A stretch of 64,000 bases of DNA from Labeo rohita (lineage: Eukaryota > Chordata > Actinopteri > Cypriniformes > Cyprinidae). Below, piece after piece: positions 27,501 to 42,400 of the stretch (its first letter is position 1; each line of letters begins with the position of its first letter). Under the pieces are notes generated by a model. The model had not been told where the DNA came from, made no database searches, and worked only from the letters and a program-made list of their open reading frames with translations. The DNA lies in NCBI RefSeq assembly GCF_022985175.1, contig NC_066885.1:18888654-18952653 (forward strand), in the 5' to 3' direction. The translations under genes and the position numbers were made by a program.

Positions 27501-27981
27501 GGCACATACGTGCTCTCAGCTGCATGGTTGCAAAACCAGTAAAGCAATTATGAAGTGTGAAGAGAATTCAGTCAGGAAAACGTTGAACAAAATAGAGCAT
27601 TTGAGAGATGGATGACTTTAAATTCATGAGTTGGAATTTGAATTGAATTGGCCACAGCACACAAGTTGAAATAGAATGACTGAATGAATGAATTAAAATC
27701 CTATTCAAAGTGCAAATTATATATATATAATTTGATGTCATATATTTGATATATATATATATATATATATATAAAATGCTATTCACAGTGCAAATATATA
27801 TTATATATATAAACATATATATATATATACACACACACACAAAGTACAAATTATATATTGTGACATTTCTTGAATTGATAATTTATATATGTTTATATAT
27901 TAAATATAAGAAAATATTAGTTTGGTATTAATAATGAAATTCTTAATTATTAATACAAATTTTGAATTCACCTCATTACAG

Positions 27982-28019
<38 letters not shown>

Positions 28020-31000
28020 GAAAATATTAGTTTATTATTAATAATGAAATTGCCAAAAATTGTATTTCTACTTAAATTCAAATTTTTTCATTGAATTGAA
28101 TATATATAAAATGTGTGTGAAGTATGTTATATTATATGTTATATAACATTCTATATTATATAATATAATTATATAAAAATTAATAGAAATATATATAAAA
28201 ATAAAATGTATAAAAATGAATATGAATTTATTATTAAAATGACATTTTATTAAATTTTAATTATACTTCGTTTCTTTTTTCACATCTTTATATATATATA
28301 TATATATATATATAAATTAAAAAATGGAATTTAAATTTTTCTTAAATTGCACTTAAATATGTTATATGTTAAATTTTAAATATGTTATATTGTATTATAT
28401 TAATTATTATGTGTACATAAATACAAACACATTCATGTATATATATATTTAAGAAATATTTACAAGTATATGTATTTATTATATTTTTTATAGAATTTAA
28501 ATTATATATAAATAAAAATATTTTGTACATAACATATTTCTTTTAAATATATACATTAAATTATGTGTATTTATATATACACAATAACTACATACAGTAC
28601 ACATACATATATTAGGCAAACTCAAACGTTTATTTTGTATGCAATTAATCGCGATTAATCGTTTGTCAGCCCTAATTATATTATATTATATTATATTATA
28701 TTATATTAGATTTTGTGACATTATATATTGCATATAAGAAAATATTAATTTATTATCAAAAATGAAATTTCATTCTCTTTCATTCTACTTAAATTAATTT
28801 TATTCAAATTTTCAATTTGAACAGCAATAATATATTTTACCTCAACTTAAATTCAAATTCACACACACATTTTCTCATATATATGTATGTATATATATTA
28901 TATATATTTATGTATATTATGTATATTATGTATATATATATATATATATTCATATTCATATTTCAATAGCTGACACTCAACACAGCGTTATATACCAGCA
29001 TATTTTGCATGTATGAACTTACAGATTGATGTCAGTGTAAATGCGAAGTCCAGATACAAGTTCATTGTGACAGCCAGAGTAGTTTTTATTTGTGATCTTT
29101 TTGTTTGTGGTGTAATAAAAGCCAAATAGCTTAGATGTGAGTACCCTTTGTGAATTGTGTAGGTTTGAATTGCCATTACATGCAGGCCTTCTCTGCAGTG
29201 TTGCTGCAACTCAACCCAGCAGGGATCAATAGAGAATGAGGCTAGTGAGCCATTTCCCCAGCGGTCTACACGGGTCAGTCAATATGTTGCTCTCTTCTTT
29301 TGACATTGAATTGATTGTGAGGCTGCTGTTCGTAAAACTGTTTAGGAGCAGTCAAAAAGAGAGAAAAAAGGGAGGGGAAAAAAAAACATTTAATCCCACG
29401 AATCTGCTTTTTGTCAGTCAGGTTTGTCCCATGAGCATCATAATGTGGTTTCTGAGTACTTTTTAATAGCTGAATGAAAAGCCTCAGGTATGAGAAATGT
29501 TGTAATTTGAATATGTGGGCAGGGCTTTTAGACGCATTACATGTCTGGCATCAGTAGAGACAAGCAATATAAGCTAACCATCATAAACTACACACCACCA
29601 CCCACTCAATATAGCCTTTCCTTGGTAAAAACCTGACAGACATCACTTTTCTTCCATCACAGTTCCCAGAATGTGGCTTCTACGGAATGTATGACAAGAT
29701 TCTGCTTTTCCGTCATGATCCAAACTCGGAGAACATCCTGCAGTTGGTGAGGTGCGCTGCTGAAATTATGGAAGGGGACCTGGTGGAAGTCGTCCTGTCA
29801 GGTAAGTGGCGCATTGCTCAGCGTCTAGTCGTGCCCCAAGGCGCAGATGTACATCCATTGTTTTCTCATTTGTAGCATGACACGTTGTTTTATAGATCAG
29901 TTAGACAAGACACTGTGACTTTGCTGCAACACCCGCCAAAGTTTTTGCAGTCTGCCACACACCAGAGTGCGATTCCTGTGCCATTTCTGAGTGTTTTTTT
30001 GTCTCGTAGTCCTTCCATTTCCCACTCTGGAAAAGTTGATGCGCATCCAAGTTTTGATGCCGCACCCGGTGTGAAAACCGGAGTTGCTTTGCTGAGGAAG
30101 CGATGGAGGTATCGCATTTGACACTGCTAAAGTGTTTCTACAAACACTTGGCAGGCCTTCCCCTCTCTTCCTCCCCCTCTCCTCCCTGTGCTATGTCAGG
30201 TAATTGAGTGAAGTCTATTCTGACGAGATAAAGCGAGGACTGACACCTCCTCTACCCCCCAGCCTCTCTACCAGGTCTGGTGTGTTTCTCTGTACTTGTG
30301 CGTGTCTGTGACAAGATGAATCAGGTGATTAACACACCCAGATGCACACATTCTCATAGACGAGCCTTTGGGAGCCCGGAGTAACACTTCTCAATGACAC
30401 ACTTGACAGCTGCTTTCACTGTAAAGTAACACAGAAGAGTTTTACAACTGTCACAAAAGTAAGGTCAACGGTTATTAATTATGACACCCCCTGAGGGACC
30501 TAAGTCATTTTTCTCAAAGGGTATAATTTCAACAGTTACTGGCGCAAAAGTAAATCAATGGTCCAGCTCATAGTTTTCCCTTACTAATAAAAAGAGAAGT
30601 TCACTTCCAAAATAAAAATTTCATTTTAATTTACTCACCTCCATATCATCCAAGATGTTCATGTCTGTTTTTCTTCAGCTGCAAAGAAATTTATGTTTTT
30701 GAAGAAAACATTCCATTTTTTTTCCATATAGTGGACTTCAGTGGTGGCCAATGGGTTGAAGGCCAAATTGCAGTTTCAGTGCAGCTTCAAGTGGATCTAT
30801 ACGATCCCATTTTCTTTAAGCAATAAAAATGTATATACTTTTTAACCACAAATGCTTGTCTTGCACCAACCCGACCTCACGCATTACGTAATCATGTGAA
30901 AGCTCATGCATGACGTAGGCGGAAGTACTGACTTAAGGCCAGTTTTACCAACAGCCAATCTACTGCCGTTAAAATTGTACTGTCAGGTTTTACCAAAGAT

Positions 31001-33370
31001 GTACAATGAAGAATTAGCACTTGAAAAGGCGTGGACAGTTATTTTTGCGCGTCACCTTATTGAATATGCATTTGTAGGAGTTTCCTTTTCAGACGCAAAA
31101 TTTATGGGAGGAGAGTATTCAAATGTTGTGTTTTACTAATGTTTGCGCTCGTCAATTTACTGCCATTTGTGCCATTATTCAGCACCCTAAAAAAGCATGT
31201 CTTAAACTATTTTGCACTTGAAATGGCTGCAGTTATTGCTAGGAGGAGACATCACAGAGAACAGAGAGTGCATGGTAGAAGGGAGAGGATTTTTTTTCCA
31301 CATGTATTTATTTGGAATGCCAGAAGAACGCATGATTCGAACATATCATTTGCCAAGTCATGTTATTTTTAATTTGCTTCAGGAAATAAAAGACAACTTG
31401 GAACCCTCAACTAGAAGTCACACAATACCAAGTCTATCAAAACTACTAGCAAACCTTCATTTTTTGGTCTTTTTTTAACGTACCGTGCACTCAAAAAAAT
31501 GATTCCACAACACTGTTCTGTTTATTTAAAAATAATAATTTTCAATTAACATTGTGTTAAACTGACTTAAAACATTTTTAAGTCAGAACATTTGCATTTT
31601 GGTTCAACTCAGTATTTTCATTTTGAAAGAACATATTTCAATTAAATAGCCCAAAAATAACATTTGATGCTTGTTCAGTTTACTTAAGTAAGTTAATTCA
31701 ACACAATTTTTGTGGAAAAAAAAGTACTTTACATAAAGGGGTCATCGGATGTAAAGTTCACTTTTTCATGGTGTTTCAACATTAATGTGTGTTGGGAGTG
31801 TATGTACGCATCTACCCTATAATGATCCATGCAGTGGATTTTAATTAATCTGTAAAAATAATGTTATTTATATAATAATAATATTTTTCAAATCAAGCCA
31901 TTCTCAGATGCCTGTCATTGTGGCGTCACACCGACAGAGGCCGCTCCCACGATAGTTGATTGACATGAGCGTTTTACCTCAGATCAGCTGTCACAGTCCA
32001 CTGACATCCATTGTTTCGATGGCGGAGCAGGGATGTAAGTTAGATTGAGCGATTGAGGTGTTGTGTTGTTGGATGTAATAATGAATATAGTGGTCATCAT
32101 TTACTCCCGACATCTGAGCCGCTGAAGATGCAGTGGATTACATTTGTTTGTGAAGGGAATGTGCCTCCCAATCTACATATATCCATCTATGTTCGCGCAA
32201 ATCATTCATGATCCAGCCTCACTTACAGCAGAAGTGCATATAAGGGTATTTTGAATCTTTGCAATCGCCTTTCCTTATAATGTAGTAGTTAGGAAGTTTA
32301 GCGGCTAAACACGGCTAAATGTGGCTAAAGTAAACAGGCTCGTCACTCCACAGAGAGAAGAGAGGGGCGGGGTGAGCAGAGCTTACTTGCATTTAAAGGA
32401 ACAATCCCTCAGAATGAGATGATTTTTGCAGAGCTCATTTTGACAAGGTAAAAAGGGTGTTGTTTTACACAACCATTGAGAATTTTTAACCAAAGTATAT
32501 TATAGACTTGTCATTAAGACTCTAAAGAATCATTTTTATTAAATCACTTTTATTAAGATGATAAAATTGGGAGACTTGTTAATGTTTAATGTTCTTTTAT
32601 GTTTGTATTTTTAGAGTTTCTGGTATGTTGGTGTTTTTGGGGATTACCATTATGGTGAAGTGTAGAGCATGTGATTGGGTTGAGGACCTGCTAACATGAG
32701 TTAAAGTTGTTTTAATAATAAAATAAACAACTGCTTTGGAAGTGTGGAAGGATTTCTGCCTAGTTAATTGTTTTCCAGTTAAATGTTTTAGTTTGAGCTC
32801 AACAAGCATAAAATAATGACTTCATAAACATCAATTTCATTTAAACTATATTTGATCAAACTGAGTTGGCCCAACTCAATTACATTTCATTGCATGAATT
32901 TGTTTTTTATGTGTTGGGGTTACAAATATTTATTGGATGGAAATCCTGCTCTCAATTAAACTGAGTTCATCCAATGAATTATTTTTTTTTTGAGTGTTGT
33001 GTCTGTGTTCTTTAATTTGTGCATTGTTAGTAAATCACCCGCAGAAATTTCCCTTCCCATCGGCGCTGTTTTGGAATTGCGCACTTGCGCTAATTTTCCC
33101 TGTTTAGTAAAACTGACCCCTAGTGTTTACAAAGCAAACATGTACAGAAAGTCAAACGCCCTTTACAAAAAAAGGGGTAAAACAATGATGTTGGGCGATT
33201 TTGAAGTTGGAGGAGAAAATGAGATGAGTTTTTCACCCTACCCTGCCTTTTCGAATCAAAGTACACAGACGAAGAACTAACTGCACATGACCTGATCACC
33301 AACATGATTACGTAATACATGAAGATGATCGCAGAGCTAGTGCAAGATGGGCATTTGTGGTTAAAAAGTA

Positions 33371-33433
<63 letters not shown>

Positions 33434-36400
33434 AAATGACCGTTCGTTTCACTAGATAAGACCCTTATTCCTTGGCTGGAATTGTGTAGAGCCCTTTGAA
33501 GCTGCATTGAAACTGCAATTTGGACCTTCAACCCGTTGTTTGAACCACTGAAGTCCACTATATGGAGAAGAATCCTGGGATGTTTTCCTCAAAAAACTTT
33601 GACATGAACAACTTGGATGACATGGTGGTGAGTAAATTATCAGAAAATTTGTATTCTCCTTTAAGTAAACTTATTTTACAGCACTTTTAAAGCCTAAATT
33701 AATTCTTTGATAGCATTAGAAGTAAATCTGATCTTGCTCACCATATGTTTTCAAAGTAAAAGTTGCATGCTTTGTAATTGGCCTGAATCTGAAAAAAGGC
33801 GCAACAAGCGGGCCAATAAATGCTGATCTCTCGGATTATCACTTTGACAGTATCTCCTGCAGTAATTAAAAAGAGCAGCGCTTCATGAAAATATGACCTA
33901 CGCTTTCTCTGCTGGGTTTCTACCCAGTCTGTTGCGGTCCTTAAAGTCTGCTTGAAGTCTATTTTCTGCTGGATAAATTTAGAGTAACCACGGGTTGGCT
34001 TCAGTGAAGCGCGCTGACAGGATGTTTGGCTGTGCCGAGATCAACATAATTGCGACCAAGAAACTGCACGAAGATACAAGCGCTATACAGAACGTGTTGG
34101 ATTAATAACCACACAAATATCGATTAAGAAGTGTGCGTGTGCCAAATAGTGATTCCCAATCACAGGCCAGAGTGTGTTGGACCAGAAAACGTCCCATTTC
34201 CACCGGCAGCGAGGAAAAAAACGACGGGAGAAACAAGTATTTGCATTATGTCAACTCAGGATGCCTTTTCAGCATCATACTCATTTCCCTGAAGCATTTA
34301 ATGACAGTTTACAGGTAGTTCAACTTGCAAACATATCTTGGCCTTTAAACAAAAGGCAAAACAATAATTTGAATGAATTGAGGTAATTTAGCTGCAGAAT
34401 GGCTAATCAGAATGTATTCTACTTGAGCGTACTAGGGGAAGCCATGTTGGAGAGGAGGCAACATGCGTGCGTTGAGGCAGGCAGTTCCCCCGCTGCGCTC
34501 GCCACTCAGCCGCTATTGGTCCTGTCAACATGCAGCCAACAAGAGCCAATCAAAACACTCCAACCACCCCAAAAGCTTCCCTTTCATAGTACAATTTGCA
34601 AATATAAATAAAGCTGGGTTTGTTTGGAAGAGTTTGGATGGCAATTAAAATTCATCATATCTCTGGATTCCGTTCTGTTCTATAAGATTACGCTGTGCTG
34701 CGCAGAGAATTATTCTTGGAGGTCAGGAAATATAGAGATGTCATGCAGCTCTTAATCGGCTTCTTTGTTGTATTTTAAAGCTCTCGAACACTCAGAAGGA
34801 GTCCTTAATTAATTAGTGCTTGACCACAGGCCCCTCTAAAGGGACCACCATCTCTAGCCCATTAACCCTGACAGACACACGGTCTGCCCATCTGATTAGA
34901 ATTAGGCAAGGCCAGAGAGCCTGCTGCCCAGGCCTTGTGGCAGTTCTGTGGAGATGGGAAAAGCATGCCAGACTGGCCATTGATAGATTGGATTTGGCCC
35001 ACCCTCTCATCCATCTGTACCCCAAAGATACACATGCCTTGTGGGAGCTCGAAAGAGGACGGTTCATAAAATAAAGATATAACTCCCTCTGCAACATTTG
35101 TTTGCCTTTTTAATCATGACATGTTTACTCAGTGCTGCTGGGATTAAGAGCGAAGCAAATTCCCTCATGAAGTCGAAAGTCCAAATAATGCAAACAAAAA
35201 CTGTGGTTATTTATGTGAGTTGTTATGGGAAAACAACTTTAATTATGATTTGAAGTTGTAAATTGGAAATTAAGTACTTTGGATGATCTATGACTCACTT
35301 CACTTGAACAACCACAATTGCGCACAAATAACAGATGTTTCAGAGTTTAAGGTTGTCAAAACTTGACGTCTCTCATCAGCTATTGCATATCCTTTAATGA
35401 ATACAAAGGATTTACATTGATGTTTTTACCAGATGCAGTTTTACCAAAGCAACTTAAAATAAAATGCACAAATCACATTAATTGCAAGTATCAGGACAGT
35501 TAGCTGAGAATAATGAAAAAGATCAAATCTGAGGTAATTTGATCAGTTTTAATGTTGTAATTGTGAAGTGTAATTGTGGTTGTTAAAGTGAAGTGAGTCA
35601 TGGATCATCAAATGTTGCAGATTTACGCAGCTAATGAGAAACCCTGAAACAATCACATATTAAGAGACAAAAGACTCACGATTTTCACTTTGGTTGAATG
35701 TCAAACAGTTATTCAGTAACTGTTAAAACAAGTGAAAGGATATATTTGGCATTAAAGCCCACATGCTGTTGGGGGTAAAGTATGTTACTAAAATGTGTCT
35801 CAACCCTCTCTTTCAAGCTTCTTTCAGCATTTCCTTTTGTGCAAATTATGTTTCTCCACATAAATAATTATAATACATTTTTAATATAATATTTATTCTA
35901 CTGTTATTGTGCTCTAGAGCAAGACACAGGGGTCATTCCTGTTATTCAGTAAAAAATTACAATGCTAGTGTTGTAATTTAAGGACATATTTCTATGAAAG
36001 TGTACAGCACAGAAATATGCTGTGGTCAAGCTCAGGCACTTTATTAATTATAGCTTGATTATTTGCTTATTAGCTGGGTGCCTTACAGGGTGAAAATAAA
36101 TAGCTAAAATTAGAATTGAGAGTAAGCTTACATGAGGGTGTCAACCTAATTTAGTTTTAGATTAATTTTTTATACAGTTTTTTAAATAAGGATGGATGGA
36201 ATGTTTTAAAGTGCAACAAACCAGCTAATACCACAAAACCTCAAAAAGGTACAAAACTGTCACTGGGGCAGTACGCTTTCAAAATGTATGAATATGTACC
36301 TTTAAGGTACAGATATTTAGCTGTAAATAAGGCACTTCTTAGCTTTTGTAACTTAGGATAGTGTCCAAGTTACAACTTAACTACTATTTTTTGCTGAGAG

Positions 36401-39400
36401 TGCTGATTCATTTACTCACCCCATGTCATCCAAGATGTTCATGTCTTTCTTTTTTCAGGCAAAAAGAAAGGTTTTTTGAGGAAAACATTCCAGGATTTTT
36501 CTCCATATAGTGGACTTCCAACAGGCTGAAGGTCAAAATTGCAGTTTCAATGCAGCTTCAAAGTGCTCTACACAACATTAGCCGAGGAATAAGGGTCTTA
36601 TTTAGCAAAACAATTTGCCATTTTCTAAAACCAATGAACATTTATATACTTTTTAATCATAAATGCTTGTCTCGCACTAGCTCAAACACATGCATTATGT
36701 AATCGCTCATGCATGACGTAAGTGGAAGTGCTGACCCAGTGTTTACAAAGTGAACATGCAAAGAAAGACAAACACCTTTTACAAAATAAAGGTAAAACAA
36801 CGATGGCAGACGATTTTGAAGTTGGAGGAGAAAATGAGATGGAGTTTTTCTGCCTTTCCTACCTTTTTGAACTGAGGTACAAAGATGAACTAATCTCGCA
36901 TTAGTGTTTTTTTTTTTTTTTTTTAAGAAAATGACCAATCGTTTCACTAGATAAGGCCCTTATTCCTCAGCTGGGATCGTGCAAAGCCCTTTAAAGCTGC
37001 AGTAAAACTTTAATTTGGACATTCAACCACCATTAAAAACCACTATATGGAGAAAAATCCTGAAATGTTTTCCTCAAAAACGTTCATTTCTTTTCGACTG
37101 AATACAGAAAGACATAAATCATAATTTGTTACATCTACTACAAAACAAAAGTACCGTATTATTTACGGTCATGTAATTGTGATAAATGAAAACTAGCTAA
37201 TGTACTACAACATATTACATGTATTTGAGGAAAAAGACACTGTATGTGCTCTACTGGATCTTACTTTGGATCAAAATAGATGAAAAATCAACATTTAGCT
37301 TTTTTGTGTGTTGTTTCTGACTTTCAGCCTCAGCTACTGTGGAGGATTTTCAGATCAGACCTCACGCCCTGTTCGTTCATTCATATCGAGCTCCAGCGTT
37401 CTGCGATCACTGTGGAGAGATGCTGTGGGGTTTAGTGAGGCAGGGGCTTAAGTGTGAAGGTAAATGTCTAAACATTTCACTTCTGTCAGCTTTCCATTAG
37501 CATAAACAGACCACCGTGTAATGGTCTTTTGTCACTATCTTTGTGCTAGGCTGTGGGCTGAATTACCACAAACGGTGTGCCTTCAAAATCCCAAACAACT
37601 GCAGCGGCATCCGTAAACGACGACTATCTAACGTGTCCCTCACCGGCCTGACCAACACTCGCTCTGTGTCTGCCGAACCGTCTCCCAGCACCTCTGACGA
37701 AGCTTTACTGGTGAGTTTGATGACAAAATTAGATTCACACCATAATGAAATGTACAGTGCCGTTCAAAAGTTTGGGATCAGTAAGATTTTAAATGTTTTT
37801 TTAAACATTTGACTTTTCTGCTCATCAAGGCTGCATTTATTTGATTAAAAACACAGAAACAACTTTAATATTGTGAAATATTGTTGCAACTTAACGGTTT
37901 TCTGTTTTAATAGACTTTAAAATATTATTTTTTCCTGTGATGCAAAGCTGAATTTTCTGCATCATTACTCCTATCTTCAGTGTTGCATGATCTTTCAGAA
38001 ATCATTATAATATGCTGATTTATTATCAGTGTTGGAAACAGTTGTGCTGCCTAATATTTTGTTGGAACCTGTGATGTTTTTTATTCAGGATTCTTTGATG
38101 AATAAAACATTAAAAAGAACAACATTTATTTAAAATAGAAATCTTTTGTAACAATATAAACTAAGTTTGGGGTCAGTACATTTTTTCTTTCTTTCTTTCT
38201 TTGAAAGAAATGTATACTTTTATTAAGCAAGGATGTGTTTAATTGATAAATGATAGTAAGTGATAGTAAAGACTTATACTGTTAGAAAAGATTTCAATTT
38301 TAAATAAATGCTGTTCTTTTTAACTTTTTATTCATCAAAGAATCCTTAAAAAAGTATCACAGGTTCCAATAAAATATTAAGCAGCATCTGCATATCTGCA
38401 TATTAGTATGATTTCTGAAGGATCATGTGACACTAAAGACTGGAGCAATGATGCTGAAAATTCAGCTTTGCATCACAGAAATAAATTATGTTTTAAATTT
38501 TATTAAAATAGAAATTTTAAATTGCAATAATATTTCATAATATTATTTTTTTCTGTATTTTTGATCAAATAAATGGAACTAAAGAGACTTCTTTAAAAAC
38601 ATTAAAATCGTATTGATCAAAAACTGTTGAACGGCAGTGTAAATGTTCAAATATAAAATACGACCCACATGAATCTTACAAATGGAAGAGTTACATTCCC
38701 CTAATATTGTCTGATGTTTTGAGAGATCATAGATTTGGTCCCTGTTTGTTCACCCTATGCTGGTGCTGCATGCTTGTCCTGTTTATTAACACTACTCAAT
38801 CTCTGTCTGTCTCTCTCTACCTCTCCCCACACATCTTTTCATTCCTGCCCAGTCTCCTGTCAGTCCTAGCATGGAGGTAGGCACTAACTAATTCAGCTCT
38901 AACTAACCGCCGTGTGATATTTTGTCTGTCATACATCCCCTGTTGTATGCAGTATGAAAAATGAAATCAGTTTAATCTGTTTTGAAGCTTATTAAGCCAG
39001 ATAGAGAGCTCTTTTCTTCAAGAGGTTGAGACATTTTAACCTGACACAAGAAATGTTGTGGTACACATGTAGAGTTTGTTTGAAGAAAACTGTTAATCGG
39101 CTGCTGACGGGAGAATCAAACATCTGTTAACTGCTCTCTAATATGTTCCCTACACCTAGACAGGTTACAGCAAATGAACTGCATCTGTACTTTAGCTGAA
39201 CTACGATTGCCTTACCTTCCACGTGAATCTACTTAAGGCCTTTGGTGAAGTGTACAACATGGCAACAGGAAGCTATTGATCATTTTCTTTCTTTAGAGCA
39301 CATTGAATAGTTGATTATGCACACCTGCGTGATGTCAGATCTATTCACAACAGGTGGTAAGACATCTGCATCTCTGCCAATCAGCAGCACATTAAAGATC

Positions 39401-42400
39401 AGCTTGATGAGAAAGTTGTTGTTCTGAGTTGATGCAAATTCATCAAAGCTCAGCATATACAACAATCTCCCTCAGCATGAACCTCGTAGAGCCCTCGTGT
39501 TTTTTGTTCACCTAATCGACAGCGGTGTGGAGCTGACTTGGCTCGGGTTAGTACCTGTGAACTTGTGTGACAAATGAATACTTTTGATTTGCTTTTGATA
39601 GCATTTGCAAAATGTAACGACTGCTGAAAAAGCACAGTCACAGGTTTCTCCAAAAAATGTTGCTTAAATCCTTAAAAAAAAAAGTATTTTTGGAAGATCG
39701 TTTCTGTATAAACACATACCTTAAAGTCTTGGCTGAAATCTATTTAATATTTAAACTTGTATTGCCCAGGATTAAATATATAGTTGTTTTGTGACAACAT
39801 ACCCCAGTAGTCACACTCTGTAGGGGTAAGTTGTCACAATAACACCTGCCATTAAACAACCTGTTATAAGCTTTTTTTTTTACTAAAAAACCTTCAGTAT
39901 AAAACAGTTATTGAAAAACTCCAAAATATGAAATAGTGCTGTCAAATGATTAATTGTGATTAATCACATCCAAATCGAAAGTTTTTATTTAAATAATATG
40001 TATATATAAACACACACACATACCGAATATATGTTGAAAATATTTACATGTATTTACTTTATATTCATAAAATTATTAGTGCTGTCAAAGGATTAATCGC
40101 ATCTAAAAAAAAGTTTTTGTGTACATAATATATGTGTGTACTGTGTATCTTTATGTAAATATGAATAACACACATGCATGAACAGTATATATTTAAGAAA
40201 AATGTTGTTTATACATTCAAAATATTTACATGTAAATGCATGTGAATTTTTCAAAATATATACTGTATGTGTGTATTTATATGTACATAATAAATATACA
40301 CAGTATACACACATCTGTTATGCAAACAAAAACTTTTATTTTGGATGTGATTAATCATGATTAATCGCTTGACAGCACTAATTAATATTATATATACACA
40401 TTAATATATAAACAACATATTTTTCTTAAATATATACATGCATGTGTGTGTGTGTGTGTTTATATATAATTAATAAATATACACAGTACATGCACATATA
40501 TTATGTAAACAAAACTGTTTATTTTGGATGCGATTAATTGCGATTAATCGTGAATAATCTAAATTCATTGCAGTGTGACAACTTGCCCCAATATAATTTA
40601 ACAGATTACCCTGAACTGACATTTATAAAAAAAAAAAAACAATGTACTAAAAATACAGTTAAACCTGTGACTATGCATCACGAAACACTACATTATTTGT
40701 TCACAGCAAAAAACACCATCTGACATCTTTCCTGGAAGAGGCCGCTCCAACTCTCAGTCCTATATAGGTCGGCCAATAGAGTTAGACAAGATCCTGCTGT
40801 CTAAAGTGAAGGTGCCACACACATTTGTCATTCATTCCTACACGCGCCCCACCGTTTGCCAGCACTGCAAGAAGCTCCTCAAGGGCCTGTTTCGTCAGGG
40901 ACTACAGTGCAAAGGTACGAGCTTCTCCTTAATATTTTAAGCTTGATTTGTATCGAAAATATTACACTTTGTATTGTCATACAGTAATTGTTTTAGCATC
41001 TTATTGCTTTGCATAATATCGTGCCTCGTCTAAATCCCCACTGATGCTGATGTTTCCGTGTAACTCTGTAATAAAACTGTATTAACTCATCTGAGCCACC
41101 ATTGGAAAATGATTACTAATTGCTGTGAATCATTACTTTGTCCAGAAAGCATTGCAATTTATTCACAATATCCATTAAAACTAATTACACAAATTATGGT
41201 AAGTACACAAATGTGTTTAATATAATATTCACTATAATTTCTCCAGCAGATATGATGTTTTGCTGTTATATAAATGATTGACTGTTTTAGACAGATAATG
41301 AGGCTCAGCAGTTCAAATTGAAATACTAGTGTACTGCATACTATTTTTTTAAAAACATAAATATGAAACAGTATGCAAATATTGGCTGAATTTGTAACTT
41401 CATATGACTTAATATTTCTGTCACATAAAGATACACCATGTTCAGTGTTTAATTTAAAGCATGCTTGAAATAAAGGTTACTTTCCATTAATTTTTAATTG
41501 AGCTTTGTGTAAAAAAAAAAAAATTTGGCAATATGGTAAAATAATCAGTTGCAATGGAAATATTAAAAATCTTGGATGAAACAGGCCTGTATCACAGACT
41601 TTGATTACGCATTGCCACAGTTATTAACATCGTAAATTTAGCAACTTTTTTTTTTTTTTACACTACTAGTCAAAAGTTTTTAAACAGTAACATTTTTAAT
41701 GTTTTTGCAGTGGTTCTCAATCCTAGTCCTGGGGGCCCCCTGCTCTTGACATGTTGCATGTCTCCCTTATTTAACACACCTGATTGAGATCATCAGCTCA
41801 TTAGGAGAGAGATCTGTGAACTGAACTAACTAGCTGATGATTTCAATCAGGTGCATTAAATAAGGGAGAAATGCAAAATGTGCAGAGCAGGGGGCCCCTA
41901 GGACCAGGATTGAGAACCAGTGTTTTAAAGAAGTGTCTTCTGCTCACCAAGCCTCCAAAGTACAGCAAAAACAGTACAATTTTGAAATATTTTTTCTGTT
42001 TAAAATAGCTGTTTTCTATTTGAATATATTTAAAAATGTAATTTATTCCTTTGATTTCAAAGCTGAATTTTTAGCATCATTACCCAGTCACATGATCCAT
42101 CAGAAATTATTCTAATATTCTGATTTGCTGCTCAAAAACATTTAATATTGTTATTATGTTGAAAACAGATGAGTAGAATTATTTCAGTTGTTTCTTTGAT
42201 GAATGGAAAGTTCAGAAGAACAGCATTTATCTGAAATAGAAATGTTTTGCAGCATTATAAATGTCTATCACAATTTAAAGCAACCTTGCTAAATAAAAGT
42301 ATTAATTTCTTTACCAAAAAAAAAAAAAAAGCTTTTTAATGGTATAGTGTTTAATGTTACAAATTTTTTTTACTTCAGATAAATGCTGATCTTCCTATTC

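Larger units (their letters stand above)
30934..33117 (+). mobile_element. PIF/Harbinger-like element, broken
   Basis: Left end GGCCAGTTTTACC, right end TTAGTAAAACTGACCCC. Comparison with A-family copy 4 (CTGACCCAGTGTTTAC at about 36732) shows the insertion point. It contains a transposase remnant and a further MITE. Confidence 0.65.
30589..33664. mobile_element. A-family foldback element, copy 3, with nested insertions
   Basis: The left arm (AGAGAAGTTCACTTCC, CATCCAAGATGTTCATGTC) begins at 30589. The right arm (CATGAACAACTTGGATGAC, TATTCTCCTTTAAG) ends at 33664. The interior is split by a Harbinger-like element. Confidence 0.7.

Noticed and set aside
27568..27931. Frames of repeated Tyr-Ile
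   Set aside because: Direct translation of TA microsatellites.
34813..35097. Overlapping 94-aa and 84-aa frames on opposite strands
   Set aside because: Fully overlapping antisense frames in a noncoding candidate element; neither resembles a known protein.
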